This document shows positions 17,145-26,380 of a stretch of DNA of 64,000 nucleotides, in pieces (position 1 is the stretch's first letter; every line of letters begins with the position of its first letter). A program made the translations under genes and the position numbers. Source of the DNA: Actinomyces israelii DSM 43320 (GTDB taxonomy: Bacteria; Actinomycetota; Actinomycetes; Actinomycetales; Actinomycetaceae); assembly GCF_000711965.1 (NCBI RefSeq), contig NZ_JONS01000003.1, forward strand, positions 62,001-126,000, given 5' to 3'. The notes under the pieces are model-generated. The model saw only the letters and a program-made list of their open reading frames with translations. It had not been told where the DNA came from and ran no database searches.

Positions 17145-18446
17145 ATGGAGGAGGACGAGGAGACATTCGACGTCATCGTGGTCGGCGGTGGCGTCGCGGG
17201 TGCGGTGTGCGCCTACCGGCTGGCGTCGGCGGGCCACGAGGTGGTCCTCATCGAGCGCGGCGACGAGCCCGGGGCGAAGAACCTCTCCGGCGGGGTCTTC
17301 TACTGCCGAATCATGGAGCGGGTGTTCCCGGGCTTCGTCGAGCGCGCACCCGTGGAGAGGCGGATCACCCGCAACATCGTGTCCTTCCTCAACCCCACGT
17401 CGTCGGTGGACATCGACTACTGGGACCAGCGCCTGGCGGAGCCGGTCAACGCGGTATCCGTCCTGCGGGCCCACCTCGACCCCTGGCTCTCCCAGCAGTG
17501 CGAGGAGGCCGGCGTCATGGTGATGCCCGGGGTCAAGGTCGATGAGCTCATCGTCGACGGCGGCCGGGTCGTGGGCGTCAGGGCCGACGAGGACGAGCTG
17601 CGCGCCAGGGTCGTCGTGTGCGCCGACGGCGTGAACTCCTTCCTCGCCAGGGCGGCCGGGATCCGCGCCAAGGAGCCCACGAAGCACCTCGCCGTCGGGG
17701 TCAAGTCCGTCTTCCGGATCCCGCGCGAGACCCTGGAGGACCGTTTCCGCCTCACCGGGGACGAGGGCATCGCCTACGCCATTGTCGGAGACGCCACCCA
17801 GGGCTGCGCGGGCGGCGGGTTCCTCTACACGAACACGGACTCCGTCTCCGTCGGCGTCGTCCTGAGGCTCGACGACCTGGTCTCGAAGGGCCTGAGGTCC
17901 TCCGACGTGCACGACCACTTCCTGCGCCACCCCGCGATCGCCCCGCTCCTGAAGGACGGCGAGCTGCTGGAGTACGGGTGCCACCTCACGATCGAGGACG
18001 GACCGGCGATGGTCTCCCACGACATCACTCGGCCCGGTCTCGTCATTATCGGCGACGCCGCCGGCTTCACCCTCAACACGGGGATGACGATCCGCGGAAT
18101 GGACCTGGCGGCGGGCAGCGCGCTGGCCGCCGCCACGGCCGTCCACCGGGCGCTCGAGGCCGGCGACCTCTCGCAGGAGGCCCTCAGCGCCTACCGGGCC
18201 GAGCTCGACGCGTCGTTCGTCGGCAAGGACATGGCGACCTACAGGCGGGCGCCCGCGTTCCTCGAGACGAGCGCGATGTACACCCACGTGGGGCCGCTGG
18301 TCGCGGACGTCTTCCACAACGTCTTCAACCACGATCTCAGGCCGCGCCGGCGCCTCGTGCTCGCCGCGCTGGATGCAGTCCGCGCCTCCCCCCTCACGAT
18401 CCCCCAGCTGATGGTGATCGCGTGGAAGGCGGTGCGATCCCTTTGA
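17145..18446 (+). CDS. FixC-like FAD oxidoreductase (ETF:quinone oxidoreductase family)
   Basis: 433 residues from ATG at 17145, preceded by cggag at 6 nt; a GTG at 17130 overlapping the EtfA stop is an alternative start. The N-terminal FAD motif VIVVGGGVAGAVCAYRL is followed by ERGDEPGAKNLSGGVFY, and a second FAD segment VIIGDAAGFTLNTGMTIRGMD lies near residue 300. This is the FixC/geranylgeranyl-reductase-like fold that accepts electrons from or gives them to EtfAB. It acts at the membrane with FixX, linking acyl-CoA reduction or oxidation to the quinone pool or ferredoxin. Confidence 0.92.
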   Translation: MEEDEETFDVIVVGGGVAGAVCAYRLASAGHEVVLIERGDEPGAKNLSGGVFYCRIMERVFPGFVERAPVERRITRNIVSFLNPTSSVDIDYWDQRLAEPVNAVSVLRAHLDPWLSQQCEEAGVMVMPGVKVDELIVDGGRVVGVRADEDELRARVVVCADGVNSFLARAAGIRAKEPTKHLAVGVKSVFRIPRETLEDRFRLTGDEGIAYAIVGDATQGCAGGGFLYTNTDSVSVGVVLRLDDLVSKGLRSSDVHDHFLRHPAIAPLLKDGELLEYGCHLTIEDGPAMVSHDITRPGLVIIGDAAGFTLNTGMTIRGMDLAAGSALAAATAVHRALEAGDLSQEALSAYRAELDASFVGKDMATYRRAPAFLETSAMYTHVGPLVADVFHNVFNHDLRPRRRLVLAALDAVRASPLTIPQLMVIAWKAVRSL

Positions 18447-18466
18447 ACCGCCAAGGAGCCACCACC

Positions 18467-18754
18467 ATGAAACTGGGAACCGTCGTCGAGCGCCTGGGGC
18501 GGGACGACTTCACCACCGATGAGGAGCAGAGTCACATCAAGGTCAACCAGGAGATCGCGCGGTCCACCGGCACCGGCAAGCTGCTGGTCGCCGTGTGCCC
18601 GGCCCACGTCTACAGCGAGGAGCCGGACGGAACGATCGCGGTCGAGTACGCGGCCTGCCTCGAGTGCGGCACCTGCCTGGCCGTGGCCGCGCCCGGGGCC
18701 CTGAGCTGGCGCTATCCGCGCGGCGGCTTCGGCGTCTCCTTCCGGGAGGGCTGA
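18467..18754 (+). CDS. FixX-like ferredoxin
   Basis: 95 residues from ATG at 18467 after ccaaggagccaccacc; 20 nt follow the FixC stop. One iron-sulphur cluster is predicted from the Cys of VCPAHVY plus CLECGTC. The extra Cys residues of the first motif of some FixX proteins are replaced by ARSTGTGK, a pattern also seen in the enterobacterial FixX. The tail SWRYPRGGFGVSFREG is a family hallmark. Last gene of the fix module, followed by a strong hairpin. Confidence 0.92.
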   Translation: MKLGTVVERLGRDDFTTDEEQSHIKVNQEIARSTGTGKLLVAVCPAHVYSEEPDGTIAVEYAACLECGTCLAVAAPGALSWRYPRGGFGVSFREG

Positions 18755-18775
18755 GACGCGCCGGAGTCGAGCCGA

Positions 18776-18807
18776 GGAGGGGAGCGGCCGTCCGGCCGCT
18801 CCCCTCC
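18776..18807. terminator. Bidirectional terminator between fixX-like and aspA
   Basis: Perfect 15-bp stem (18776-18790 with 18793-18807) around two central nucleotides, which would open to a small loop. It sits between convergent genes and can serve both. Confidence 0.75.
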
Positions 18808-18828
18808 CCATGCCCGGCGGGCCGCAGG

Positions 18829-20307
18829 CTAGTCCTCGCCCCCGCGGTCGCGAGGGGCCTTGTCGGGGGGCGCCGACTCGCCGCCCGAGTACAGACTCGC
18901 GTCCCGGTAACGCGGTCGCAGCAGGTTCTCGGGGCTGAGGAGCTGGTCGAGGACCTCCTCGTCGAGCAGCCCCATCTCCAGAACCACCTCGCGCACGCTG
19001 CGGCCGCTTCGGGCGCACTCGCGCCCGACCAGGTCGCCGTTGTGGTGGCCGATGACCTCGTTGAGGTAGGTGACGATCCCGATGGAGCCCAGCACGTTGT
19101 TGCGGCAGACCTCCTCATTGGCCTCGATGCCGATGACGCACAGCTCGCGCAGGGTCTTCATGGCGTGGCGCAGGAGCCGGATCGACTCGAAGGCCGCCTG
19201 CCCGATGACCGGCTCCATGACGTTGAGCTGGAGCTGACCGGCCTCGGCCGCGAAGGTCAGGGCCACGTCGTTGCCGATGACCTTGAAGCACACCTGGTTG
19301 ACGACCTCGGGGATCACGGGGTTGACCTTGGCGGGCATGATCGAGGAGCCCGCCGCCCGCTCAGGCAGGCGGATCTCCCCCAGGCCCGCCCGCGGCCCCG
19401 ACGACAGCAGCCGCAGGTCGTTGCAGATCTTGGAGAGCTTGACCGCCAGGCGCTTGATCGCCGCGTGCATGGAGACGTAGGCCCCGGTGTCGCTCGTGGC
19501 CTCGAGCAGGTTGGCCGCCCCCTTGACATTGACCCCGGTGACCTCACGCAGGTGGCGCACCGCCACCTCCTGGTACCCGGGAGGAGTATTGAGTCCGGTG
19601 CCGATGGCGGTGGCCCCGAGGTTGACCTCCAGGAGCAGGTCGGAGTTGTGGATGAGGCGCTCAACCTCCTCGTCCAGGAGCACGGCGAAGGCCTGGAACT
19701 CCTGCCCCAGGCTCATGGGCACGGCGTCCTGCAGCTGGGTGCGCCCCATCTTGAGCACGTCGGCGAACTGGCGGGACTTGCTCAGGAGGGCGTCAATGAG
19801 CTCGCACAGCTCGGCCTCGAGCCCCTGCACCGCCGCGTACAGGCCCAGGCGGAATCCCGTAGGGTAGGCGTCGTTGGTCGACTGGGACTTGTTGACGTGG
19901 TCGTTGGGGTGGACGATGTCGTAGCGGCCCTTGGCGTACCCCAGATGCTCCAGGGCGAGGTTGGCCACCACCTCGTTGGTGTTCATGTTGACGCTCGTCC
20001 CCGCCCCGCCCTGGAAGACGTCGATGGGGAACTGGTCGAGGCAGCGGCCGGCCTTCAGGATCTGGTCGCACGCCCACACGATCGCGTCGGCCACCTCCGG
20101 CGTGAGGGTGCCCAGCTCGCGGTTGGCCAGGGCGGACGCCTTCTTGACCTGGACCATGCCGCGCACGAAGCTCGGCTCGTCGCCAATGACCGCTCCGGAG
20201 AGACGGTAGTTCTCGGTGGCGCGCAGCGTATGGATCCCCCAGTAGGCCTCCAGCGGAACCTCGCGCCGCCCGAGAAGATCTTCCTCGGTACGAGTGGCTT
20301 GTGTCAT
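18829..20307 (-). CDS. aspA: Aspartate ammonia-lyase
   Basis: 492 residues of the fumarase/aspartase superfamily: L-aspartate to fumarate plus ammonia. The N-terminus [23 protein letters not shown] is characteristic of aspartases, and the superfamily signature [12 protein letters not shown] is present. Of two adjacent ATG codons (20310 and 20307) the second has better spacing from aggag. A proline/acid-rich 25-residue tail extends the C-terminus. It could supply fumarate as an electron acceptor, or nitrogen; a link with the fix module across the terminator is only positional. Confidence 0.9.
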   Translation of the reverse strand: MTQATRTEEDLLGRREVPLEAYWGIHTLRATENYRLSGAVIGDEPSFVRGMVQVKKASALANRELGTLTPEVADAIVWACDQILKAGRCLDQFPIDVFQGGAGTSVNMNTNEVVANLALEHLGYAKGRYDIVHPNDHVNKSQSTNDAYPTGFRLGLYAAVQGLEAELCELIDALLSKSRQFADVLKMGRTQLQDAVPMSLGQEFQAFAVLLDEEVERLIHNSDLLLEVNLGATAIGTGLNTPPGYQEVAVRHLREVTGVNVKGAANLLEATSDTGAYVSMHAAIKRLAVKLSKICNDLRLLSSGPRAGLGEIRLPERAAGSSIMPAKVNPVIPEVVNQVCFKVIGNDVALTFAAEAGQLQLNVMEPVIGQAAFESIRLLRHAMKTLRELCVIGIEANEEVCRNNVLGSIGIVTYLNEVIGHHNGDLVGRECARSGRSVREVVLEMGLLDEEVLDQLLSPENLLRPRYRDASLYSGGESAPPDKAPRDRGGED

Positions 20308-20591
20308 CATCGCTCCTGACTCGGCGGGGTCGCCGTTCATCACCATCGATCATCACTGATCGTTCTTGACACTGCCCGCATCGGCCGGGCCTCGGCGGGG
20401 AGGCCACCGCGCGCTCGTGCCGCACCCAACACTACTCGCCCGAGGCCGGGAAGACGGCGCGTCATCGTGCCTGTCGGCACGCCGCCGGTCAGGCGTTCGG
20501 CACTCCCCGCTGACGGCTCTCGGCGCGCCGGCCCCGGGGCGACCCGGTTCGGCCCTGGGAGAGCAGTCTCACTTGTGAGGGAGGCGCTCTG

Positions 20592-20597
20592 TACCAT
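20592..20597 (+). promoter_or_regulatory. -10 element of fasR-like gene (leaderless)
   Basis: TACCAT ends 7 nt before the ATG at 20605, so transcription would start at or near the start codon. No strong -35 was found. Confidence 0.45.
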
Positions 20598-20604
20598 CCC
20601 CAGT

Positions 20605-21801
20605 ATGGACAAGCTCAGCACCCCTGCAGTGGCTTCCCTGAGGCAGGCGCAGAACACGATCATCGAGCACTCCCTCGATCGCATCAGCGCCGCTCACCCG
20701 TGGTACCGCACACTGCCCGAGGTGCCCAGGCGCCAGATCGAGTCCGTCGCGCGCCTGGGCGTGACCATGTTCGTCGACTCCGTCGAGTCGCCGGGCACGA
20801 CCACCTCGCCGTCGCGGATCTTCAACGTGGCGCCCGCCGCGCTGACCGGCACCATCACGCTGGAGCAGACCCTGGCCCTGGTGCGCACCGTCCTGGACGT
20901 CGTCGTCGACGAGGCCCCCCGGATGGTTCCCGCCAAGGACTACAACGCCGTGCGCATCCTGGTGCTCACCTTCGGCCGTGACGTCGGCTTCGCGGCCGCC
21001 GAGGTCTACGCGCACGCCGCCGAGGCCCGCGGCGCCTGGGACGCGCGCCTGGAGTCCGTCGCCGTGGACGCCATGCTCCACGACTCCCCCGCCGACGCCG
21101 CCAGCCGTGCCGGCACCGCGGGCTGGCGCGGCACAGGGCCCGTGGTGGCCATCGCCGCCCGCACGAGCCTGGACGCCCTGGCCAGCTCGCACCTGCGGCA
21201 CACCTGTCGCCAGGCCACCACCGACAGCCTGGTCTCGGTGCGGGGAGACTCCGTCATCGTGATCCTGGGCGGCCCCCCGACGACTCCGGGCGCGCGGCCG
21301 CCGAAGGACAAGGTCCAGGACCCCGAGCAGGCCATCGACAAGGTGGCCCTGGAGGTGGCGGGCAGACTCGACGGCGCCGCCGTCGTCGGCCCCGTCGTGG
21401 CCGGCATCGCCCAGGCGGGCCGCTCCCTGCGCTCGGCCCTGGCGGGGCTGCGGGCCCTGCCCGGCTGGGCGGAGGCGCCCAACCCGGTCCACGCCGATGA
21501 GCTGCTTCCCGAACGGCTTCTCGCCGGTGACGACCTGGCCGCCGAGCAGATCGCCGCCCTCGTGGGCGGGCCCCTGCACGCCATGGGCTCGCCCTTCGAG
21601 GAGACGGTGGCCACCTACCTGGCGCTGGGCGGGAGCCTGGAGGCCACCGCCCGCACCCTGTTCGTGCACGCCAACACGGTCCGCTACCGCCTGGGCCGCG
21701 TCACCGAGCAGGTCGGGTGGGACGCCACCGACCCCCGCGACGGCCTCATGCTCCACATGGCCGTCATCGTGGGCCGGCTGTCCGGGGGGACCGTCGAGTA
21801 G
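20605..21801 (+). CDS. FasR-like PucR-type transcriptional regulator
   Basis: 398 residues from ATG at 20605 (MDKLSTPAVASLRQAQ); no ribosome site, but a -10 lies 7 nt upstream. An in-frame extension to 20467 looks non-coding. A long sensory N-terminal part (with WYRTLPEVPRRQIESVARLG) leads to a PucR-type C-terminal helix-turn-helix: YLALGGSLEATARTLFVHAN and TVRYRLGRVTEQVGW. The position in front of acpP and fabF matches FasR, the activator of fatty acid synthase II genes in Streptomyces. Here fabD and fabH are missing from between them. Confidence 0.82.
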   Translation: MDKLSTPAVASLRQAQNTIIEHSLDRISAAHPWYRTLPEVPRRQIESVARLGVTMFVDSVESPGTTTSPSRIFNVAPAALTGTITLEQTLALVRTVLDVVVDEAPRMVPAKDYNAVRILVLTFGRDVGFAAAEVYAHAAEARGAWDARLESVAVDAMLHDSPADAASRAGTAGWRGTGPVVAIAARTSLDALASSHLRHTCRQATTDSLVSVRGDSVIVILGGPPTTPGARPPKDKVQDPEQAIDKVALEVAGRLDGAAVVGPVVAGIAQAGRSLRSALAGLRALPGWAEAPNPVHADELLPERLLAGDDLAAEQIAALVGGPLHAMGSPFEETVATYLALGGSLEATARTLFVHANTVRYRLGRVTEQVGWDATDPRDGLMLHMAVIVGRLSGGTVE

Positions 21802-21957
21802 GGCCGACGACGGTGCGCCGGGGTCCGGGATCCTGGCCGGGCGAAAGGGGTGCGCGCCGCGTGGAGGAGGCGAACTCGCTGAGATGCGCACCGGTGGGTG
21901 ACAATGAGTCCAGTCAGGCGGCGACGCGCCGCCGAACCCGAGCCGAAGGAGGTCCTC

Positions 21958-22206
21958 ATGGCCGAGGAGACCACCGATATTCTCACCGTTATCGCTGAGA
22001 TCACCGCCAAGGAGGCGGGCGTCGAGGCCTCCGCGATCAGCCGCGAGTCCAGATTTGCCGCCGACCTCGACATCGACTCCCTCGGCCTGCTCACAATCGC
22101 GACCGAGGTCGAGGAGCGCCTCGGAGTCATCCTGGACGACTCGGCGATACCTACGCTTCCGACAGTCGGCGCACTGGTTGACCTCGTGGCCGACCAGAAG
22201 GGCTGA
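21958..22206 (+). CDS. acpP: Acyl carrier protein
   Basis: 82 residues. Ser41 in DLDIDSLGLL is the phosphopantetheine attachment site. ATG at 21958 follows a very good aaggaggtcctc. The fabF stop-to-start spacing is one nucleotide, so the two are co-translated. It carries acyl intermediates in fatty acid synthesis. Confidence 0.95.
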   Translation: MAEETTDILTVIAEITAKEAGVEASAISRESRFAADLDIDSLGLLTIATEVEERLGVILDDSAIPTLPTVGALVDLVADQKG

Positions 22207-22207
22207 G

Positions 22208-23515
22208 ATGGGTCTGTCGGCAGCGATCTCCGCGTCCCTGGCCCGCGAGTTCCTCGCCGTCTCCCCCGAGGGCGGCGCCGAGCTCGACCCGCGCATGGCC
22301 GTGGTGACCGGGCTGGGCACCACCAATCCCCTGGGCGGCGACGTCGCCTCCACGTGGTCGGCGCTGCGGCGGTCGCGGTGCGCGGTGCGCAGGCTCAACG
22401 GCTCGTGGACCCAGGGCTTCGAGCTGCCCGCCATGATCGCGGCGCCGCTGGCCGCCGACCCCGCGCAGCAGCTGAGCCCCAAGGAGCTCCGCCGTCTGGA
22501 CCGCGCCAGCCAGTGCGCCCTGCTGGCGGCGCGCGAGGCGTGGGTGCAGGCCGGTTCTCCGCGGGTCCGCGGCGAGCGGCTGGCCGTGTCGATCGCTCCG
22601 GGGATGGGGCCGGTGCTGTCCGTCATGGAGGCCTGGGACGCCCTGCGGGAGCGCGGCCCGCGGCGGGTCGCCCCCACCGCCGTCCCCGCCCTCATGCCCA
22701 ACGCGCCCGCCGCGAGCGTCGGCATCGAGCTCGGGGCCCGCGCCGGCATCCACTCCCCGGCGGCGGCCTGCGCGTCCGGGGCGGAGGCCATCGCCCACGG
22801 CGCCGATCTCATCGCGCTGGGACGCGCCGACGTCGTCGTGGCCGGCGGCACCGACGCGGCGCTGCACCCCATGACGGTGGCCGCCTTCGCCGCCATGCGG
22901 GCGCTGTCGACGCGCAATGACGAGCCCGAGACGGCGTCGCGCCCCTTCGCCGCCGACCGCGACGGCTTCGTGCTCGGCGAGGGCGCCGGCGTGCTCGTCC
23001 TGGAGTCCGTGGCGCACGCGACGGCACGGGGGGCCCGTATCCTCGCAGTCCTGGCCGGCGCCGCGGTCACGGCGGACGCCTTCGACACCGCCCGGCCCGA
23101 GCCCAGCGGGACCCAGCAGGAGCGGGCGCTGCGCCTGGCCCTGGAGCGGGCCGGCACCCGGGCCGATCAGATCGGGCTCGTCAATGCGCATGCGACGTCC
23201 ACACCCATCGGGGACCAGGTCGAGGCTGAGGTCCTGGCCCGCACGCTCCCTGGCGCGCCGGTGTCGGCCACCAAGTCGGCCAGCGGCCACCTCCTCGGGG
23301 GCGCCGGCGCCCTGGAGGCGGTTCTGACGGTCATGGCCCTGCGCGACGGGTGGATGCCCCCCACGCTCCAGCCGGGAGGGATCGATCCCGCCATCGCCGG
23401 GCTCGGGCTGGACGTGGTGGGGCCCCAGGGCCGCCAGGCGCCCGGGCTGGAGACGGCGGTGAGCACCTCCTTCGGCTTCGGCGGTCACAACGTCGCTCTC
23501 GTCTTCGCCCGGTGA
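22208..23515 (+). CDS. fabF: 3-oxoacyl-ACP synthase II
   Basis: 435-residue beta-ketoacyl synthase, condensing malonyl-ACP with acyl-ACP. The thiolase-fold catalytic triad is visible: Cys188 in SPAAACASGAEAI, His328 in NAHATSTPIGD and His361 in SASGHLLGGAGA, with Lys356. ATG at 22208 lies one nucleotide after the acpP stop. Unlike the usual actinobacterial fabD-fabH-acpP-fabF order, this locus has only acpP and fabF, so priming and malonyl transfer must be encoded elsewhere or the pair serves another system such as FAS I support. Confidence 0.94.
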   Translation: MGLSAAISASLAREFLAVSPEGGAELDPRMAVVTGLGTTNPLGGDVASTWSALRRSRCAVRRLNGSWTQGFELPAMIAAPLAADPAQQLSPKELRRLDRASQCALLAAREAWVQAGSPRVRGERLAVSIAPGMGPVLSVMEAWDALRERGPRRVAPTAVPALMPNAPAASVGIELGARAGIHSPAAACASGAEAIAHGADLIALGRADVVVAGGTDAALHPMTVAAFAAMRALSTRNDEPETASRPFAADRDGFVLGEGAGVLVLESVAHATARGARILAVLAGAAVTADAFDTARPEPSGTQQERALRLALERAGTRADQIGLVNAHATSTPIGDQVEAEVLARTLPGAPVSATKSASGHLLGGAGALEAVLTVMALRDGWMPPTLQPGGIDPAIAGLGLDVVGPQGRQAPGLETAVSTSFGFGGHNVALVFAR

Positions 23516-23528
23516 CCCCCGGACCGGC

Positions 23529-23568
23529 GTCGGGCCCGACGGCCCGCCAGGTGGCCGCCGGGCCCGAC
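23529..23568. terminator. Inverted repeat between convergent fabF and DUF3145 gene
   Basis: GTCGGGCCCG (23529-23538) pairs with CGGGCCCGAC (23559-23568), with inner GGCC/GGCC pairs in the spacer. Probable two-way terminator. Confidence 0.5.
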
Positions 23569-23599
23569 ATCGTCGAATCCCGCACGATCGGGGGCGTGC

Positions 23600-24100
23600 T
23601 CAGCCCACCCTGTGAAGCCAGCGGATCGGTGCGCCGGCGCCCGCGTAGCGGAAGGGCTCGAGCTCGTCGTCCCAGGCCTGCCCCAGGGCCAGGTCGAGCT
23701 GGCGGCGCATGGCGGCGGGCTCGTCGGCGTGGAGAAGAGCGGCGCGAATGCGGTCCTCAGGAATGACGACGTTGCCGTGCACGTCGGTCTGGGCGTGGAA
23801 GATCCCGAGGTCGGGAGTGTGCGACCAGCGGCCGCCGTCATTGCCCGGCGAGGCCTCCTCGGTGACCTCGTAGCGGAGGTTCGCCCAGCCGCGCAGGGCG
23901 CTTGTCAGCCGCGCGCCGGTGCCGACCGGGCCGACCCAGCTCGTCTCGGCGCGCATCATCCCCGGAGCAGCGGCCTGCTCGGTCCAGTCGAGATGGACGC
24001 GGACGCCGAGAACCTCGGCGGCCGCCCACTCAATGTGCGGGCACAGCGCTCGGGGCGCAGAGTGCACGAAAAGTACACCGCGGGTGAAAGCACCGTTCAC
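23600..24100 (-). CDS. DUF3145 family protein
   Basis: 166 residues, close to the usual family length, from GTG at 24100 after caggaggcgattcatc. The opening MNGAFTRGVLFVHSAPRALC and HIEWAAAEVLGVRVHLDW is the family hallmark in actinobacteria. No signal peptide or membrane segment. Role unknown. It converges with fabF. Confidence 0.87.
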   Translation of the reverse strand: MNGAFTRGVLFVHSAPRALCPHIEWAAAEVLGVRVHLDWTEQAAAPGMMRAETSWVGPVGTGARLTSALRGWANLRYEVTEEASPGNDGGRWSHTPDLGIFHAQTDVHGNVVIPEDRIRAALLHADEPAAMRRQLDLALGQAWDDELEPFRYAGAGAPIRWLHRVG

Positions 24101-24325
24101 GATGAATCGCCTCCTGGTCGTTTCGAGATTCGCCTTCCCCAACGGTCTCGACACGTCCCGGAGCACGGCGTGACGCACGCGGCGTGCAGGAACATACTGC
24201 CAGACGAAGACGGCTGGGTCCAGGAAGGCGCGCGCCACCCGGCACCGCGAGCCCCACGACGTCGTGGCACCCCCGGGGGCGGCCGGCCCTGCGGACCCGC
24301 TCCGAGGGGCAGAGCCCGCCCGGCG

Positions 24326-26074
24326 TCAGCTCAGCGGCGGAAGATCCTCCCAGGCGCGGCGCGGCGGCACCGCCTCGTCGTCTGGGGCATCCTCCTCGTC
24401 ATCCAGCTCATCGACGCCCGTGAGAGCGACATGCGGCACGTCCCCGCCGTCCCTGTCGCTCCCGCCGTCCGCCGCACCGGCGCTCACGTCCTCGGCGGCG
24501 TCTCCAGCGCCGTCCTCGTCGGCGGCATCATCCCCCTCGCCAGGGTCCGGGTCGCCACCGGGCACAGGATCCGGCGCCATCATGCTCTGCCAAATAGCAT
24601 CCTCGCCCCGGTCGAGCACACTCTCAGCGGCATCGGGCGCCGGCACGGATCCGACGTCGATCAGGGCGCGAAGCGCCTGAAGGTCGGCAGGCCCCTCGGC
24701 GCCCGGGGCCCCCTCGTCGCGACCCGCGCCGTCGGCACCGGGCTCGGCCCCGGCCTCCGAGCCGGCACCGGCGGCATCGGCGGGCTCGTCGGCACCGGCG
24801 GCCCGCTCGCCGCCAGCGACCTGCGGCCCGCCGTCCGCGGCGCCATCGGCGCTCGCCGTGGCAGAGGCGTCGTCATCGGGCGCTCCGCCGTCAGCCCTTC
24901 CGGCGCCCGCCGTCTCGTCCTCGGCGGCCCCGAACCCGGCGAGCGCGTCCCGGTCGTCCCCCTCGACGGTCTCGCCATCGTTGTCGCCCGCGCTCCCGGC
25001 ACTCGGCACATCCCGTGACGCGGCCTCGTCGGGCGTGGCGGCGTGCTCGCCGTGGGTCACCGGGTCCTTCTGGACGTCAATGCCCTCGGGGATCACGGCG
25101 TCGACCATGCGCCGCACGGCGGCGGCGGTCAGAGGGTACTGCGGGGGCCGGACGTCGAAACCGCGGCTCTGCTCGGCGTCCCACACGCCGACGCCGTCGA
25201 CGCCTGCGGCCGCGCACGCCTTCTGCAGGCGGGCGATCCAGTCGGCCATCTCGTCGTCGGGTCGCTCCTGGGCGTCACGGCCCGTCTCCTCCAGGATGAG
25301 CGGCTTGCCCAGCGCGTGAGCGTAGCGGGTGAGCATCTGCAGCGCGTTGAGGGAGTCCTGGTCGTAGGCGTGGGTCGTGCACACGTCGACCTCGACCAGG
25401 CTGTACACGGCCGTGATGTCCAGGCCGGCGTCGGTGCCGTTGCCGTCGGCCGTGTGGTGGACGAAGCCCGCGGCCGCCAGGGGCCGGTCGACGGTGGCGC
25501 GCCGCACCAGTCGGGCCAGGCGCTGGTAGAAGGCGATGAGGTCCTCGGCGCTCTCGGCCCTCTCATTGGGATCCTCGCCCCAGTCCACGCGGGGCTCACT
25601 GGGCAGCGAGATGTAGACGACGTGCTCGCTGGTACCGTAGGTGTCCCCGGTCGGGAACGGCCGGGTGAGCAGCGACGTGACATAGGGCGCCCAGTCGAAG
25701 TCGGTGCGGTAGGGGTTGCGGCCGGCCCGGACCGCCGCGTCCCGGATGAAGGACAGGTCCAGGACGACTCCCATGCCGGCGTCCACGGCGGCGCGCGCTC
25801 TGGAGTCCATCTCCTCGTACCTGTCATCGGGGTCGCTCAGGCAGTCCTCGAGACTGGTCTGGACGACGTCGGTCAGGCGCATGACGGTCACGCCCAGGTC
25901 CTGGGCGCGGGCGACCCACTCGTCGGCGTCCTGCGTCCCGTGGGCGGAGGCGATGACGAGCTTGCGGCCCTCGAAGCGGTCAGGACCATCCCGCGGGGGG
26001 CGGTCAGGACCTGCGTGGGCCGAGTTCTCAGTGATCGGAGCGGCAGGGGCTTCGGGTGTTGGCGTAGCGGTCAT
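24326..26074 (-). CDS. GH5-like glycosidase-fold protein with acidic tail
   Basis: 582 residues, with no signal peptide. Residues about 36-330 look like a GH5-type TIM barrel: acid/base Glu160 in ISLPSEPRVDWG (the usual NEP is SEP here), His235 in THAYDQ, nucleophile Glu262/263 in KPLILEETGR and a Trp in GVWDAEQ. From about 345 to the end the sequence is Asp/Glu/Ala/Gly-rich and surely disordered. ATG at 26074 stands 7 nt after TACGAT, so it is probably leaderless. A cytoplasmic location is odd for a beta-mannanase or cellulase relative; the substrate is not known. Confidence 0.6.
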   Translation of the reverse strand: MTATPTPEAPAAPITENSAHAGPDRPPRDGPDRFEGRKLVIASAHGTQDADEWVARAQDLGVTVMRLTDVVQTSLEDCLSDPDDRYEEMDSRARAAVDAGMGVVLDLSFIRDAAVRAGRNPYRTDFDWAPYVTSLLTRPFPTGDTYGTSEHVVYISLPSEPRVDWGEDPNERAESAEDLIAFYQRLARLVRRATVDRPLAAAGFVHHTADGNGTDAGLDITAVYSLVEVDVCTTHAYDQDSLNALQMLTRYAHALGKPLILEETGRDAQERPDDEMADWIARLQKACAAAGVDGVGVWDAEQSRGFDVRPPQYPLTAAAVRRMVDAVIPEGIDVQKDPVTHGEHAATPDEAASRDVPSAGSAGDNDGETVEGDDRDALAGFGAAEDETAGAGRADGGAPDDDASATASADGAADGGPQVAGGERAAGADEPADAAGAGSEAGAEPGADGAGRDEGAPGAEGPADLQALRALIDVGSVPAPDAAESVLDRGEDAIWQSMMAPDPVPGGDPDPGEGDDAADEDGAGDAAEDVSAGAADGGSDRDGGDVPHVALTGVDELDDEEDAPDDEAVPPRRAWEDLPPLS

Positions 26075-26185
26075 CGGAGCGATCGTAACGGTTAGAGCAC
26101 GCCGATGGCGGGAACATGCCGGATTCCCGCCATGAGCGTGGCGTCACGCCCCGTCTGCGGCCCGGCGGAGCGCGCAGACACACGG

Positions 26186-26209
26186 AAGCCCGGCCCTCGG
26201 GCCGGGCTT
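26186..26209 (-). terminator. Terminator of tRNA-Asn
   Basis: 11-bp perfect stem (26186-26196 with 26199-26209) around two nucleotides, 7 nt past the tRNA 3' end on the minus strand. Confidence 0.7.
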
Positions 26210-26216
26210 CGAGGCG

Positions 26217-26288
<72 letters not shown>

Positions 26289-26380
26289 ATCGCGCTCTGG
26301 CGCGAAGTGAACTCTAGCAACCGCGCGCCACCGCGTCGAATCAGCGACTGGTCCGCATTCAGCACGATCGCACGCATAGG

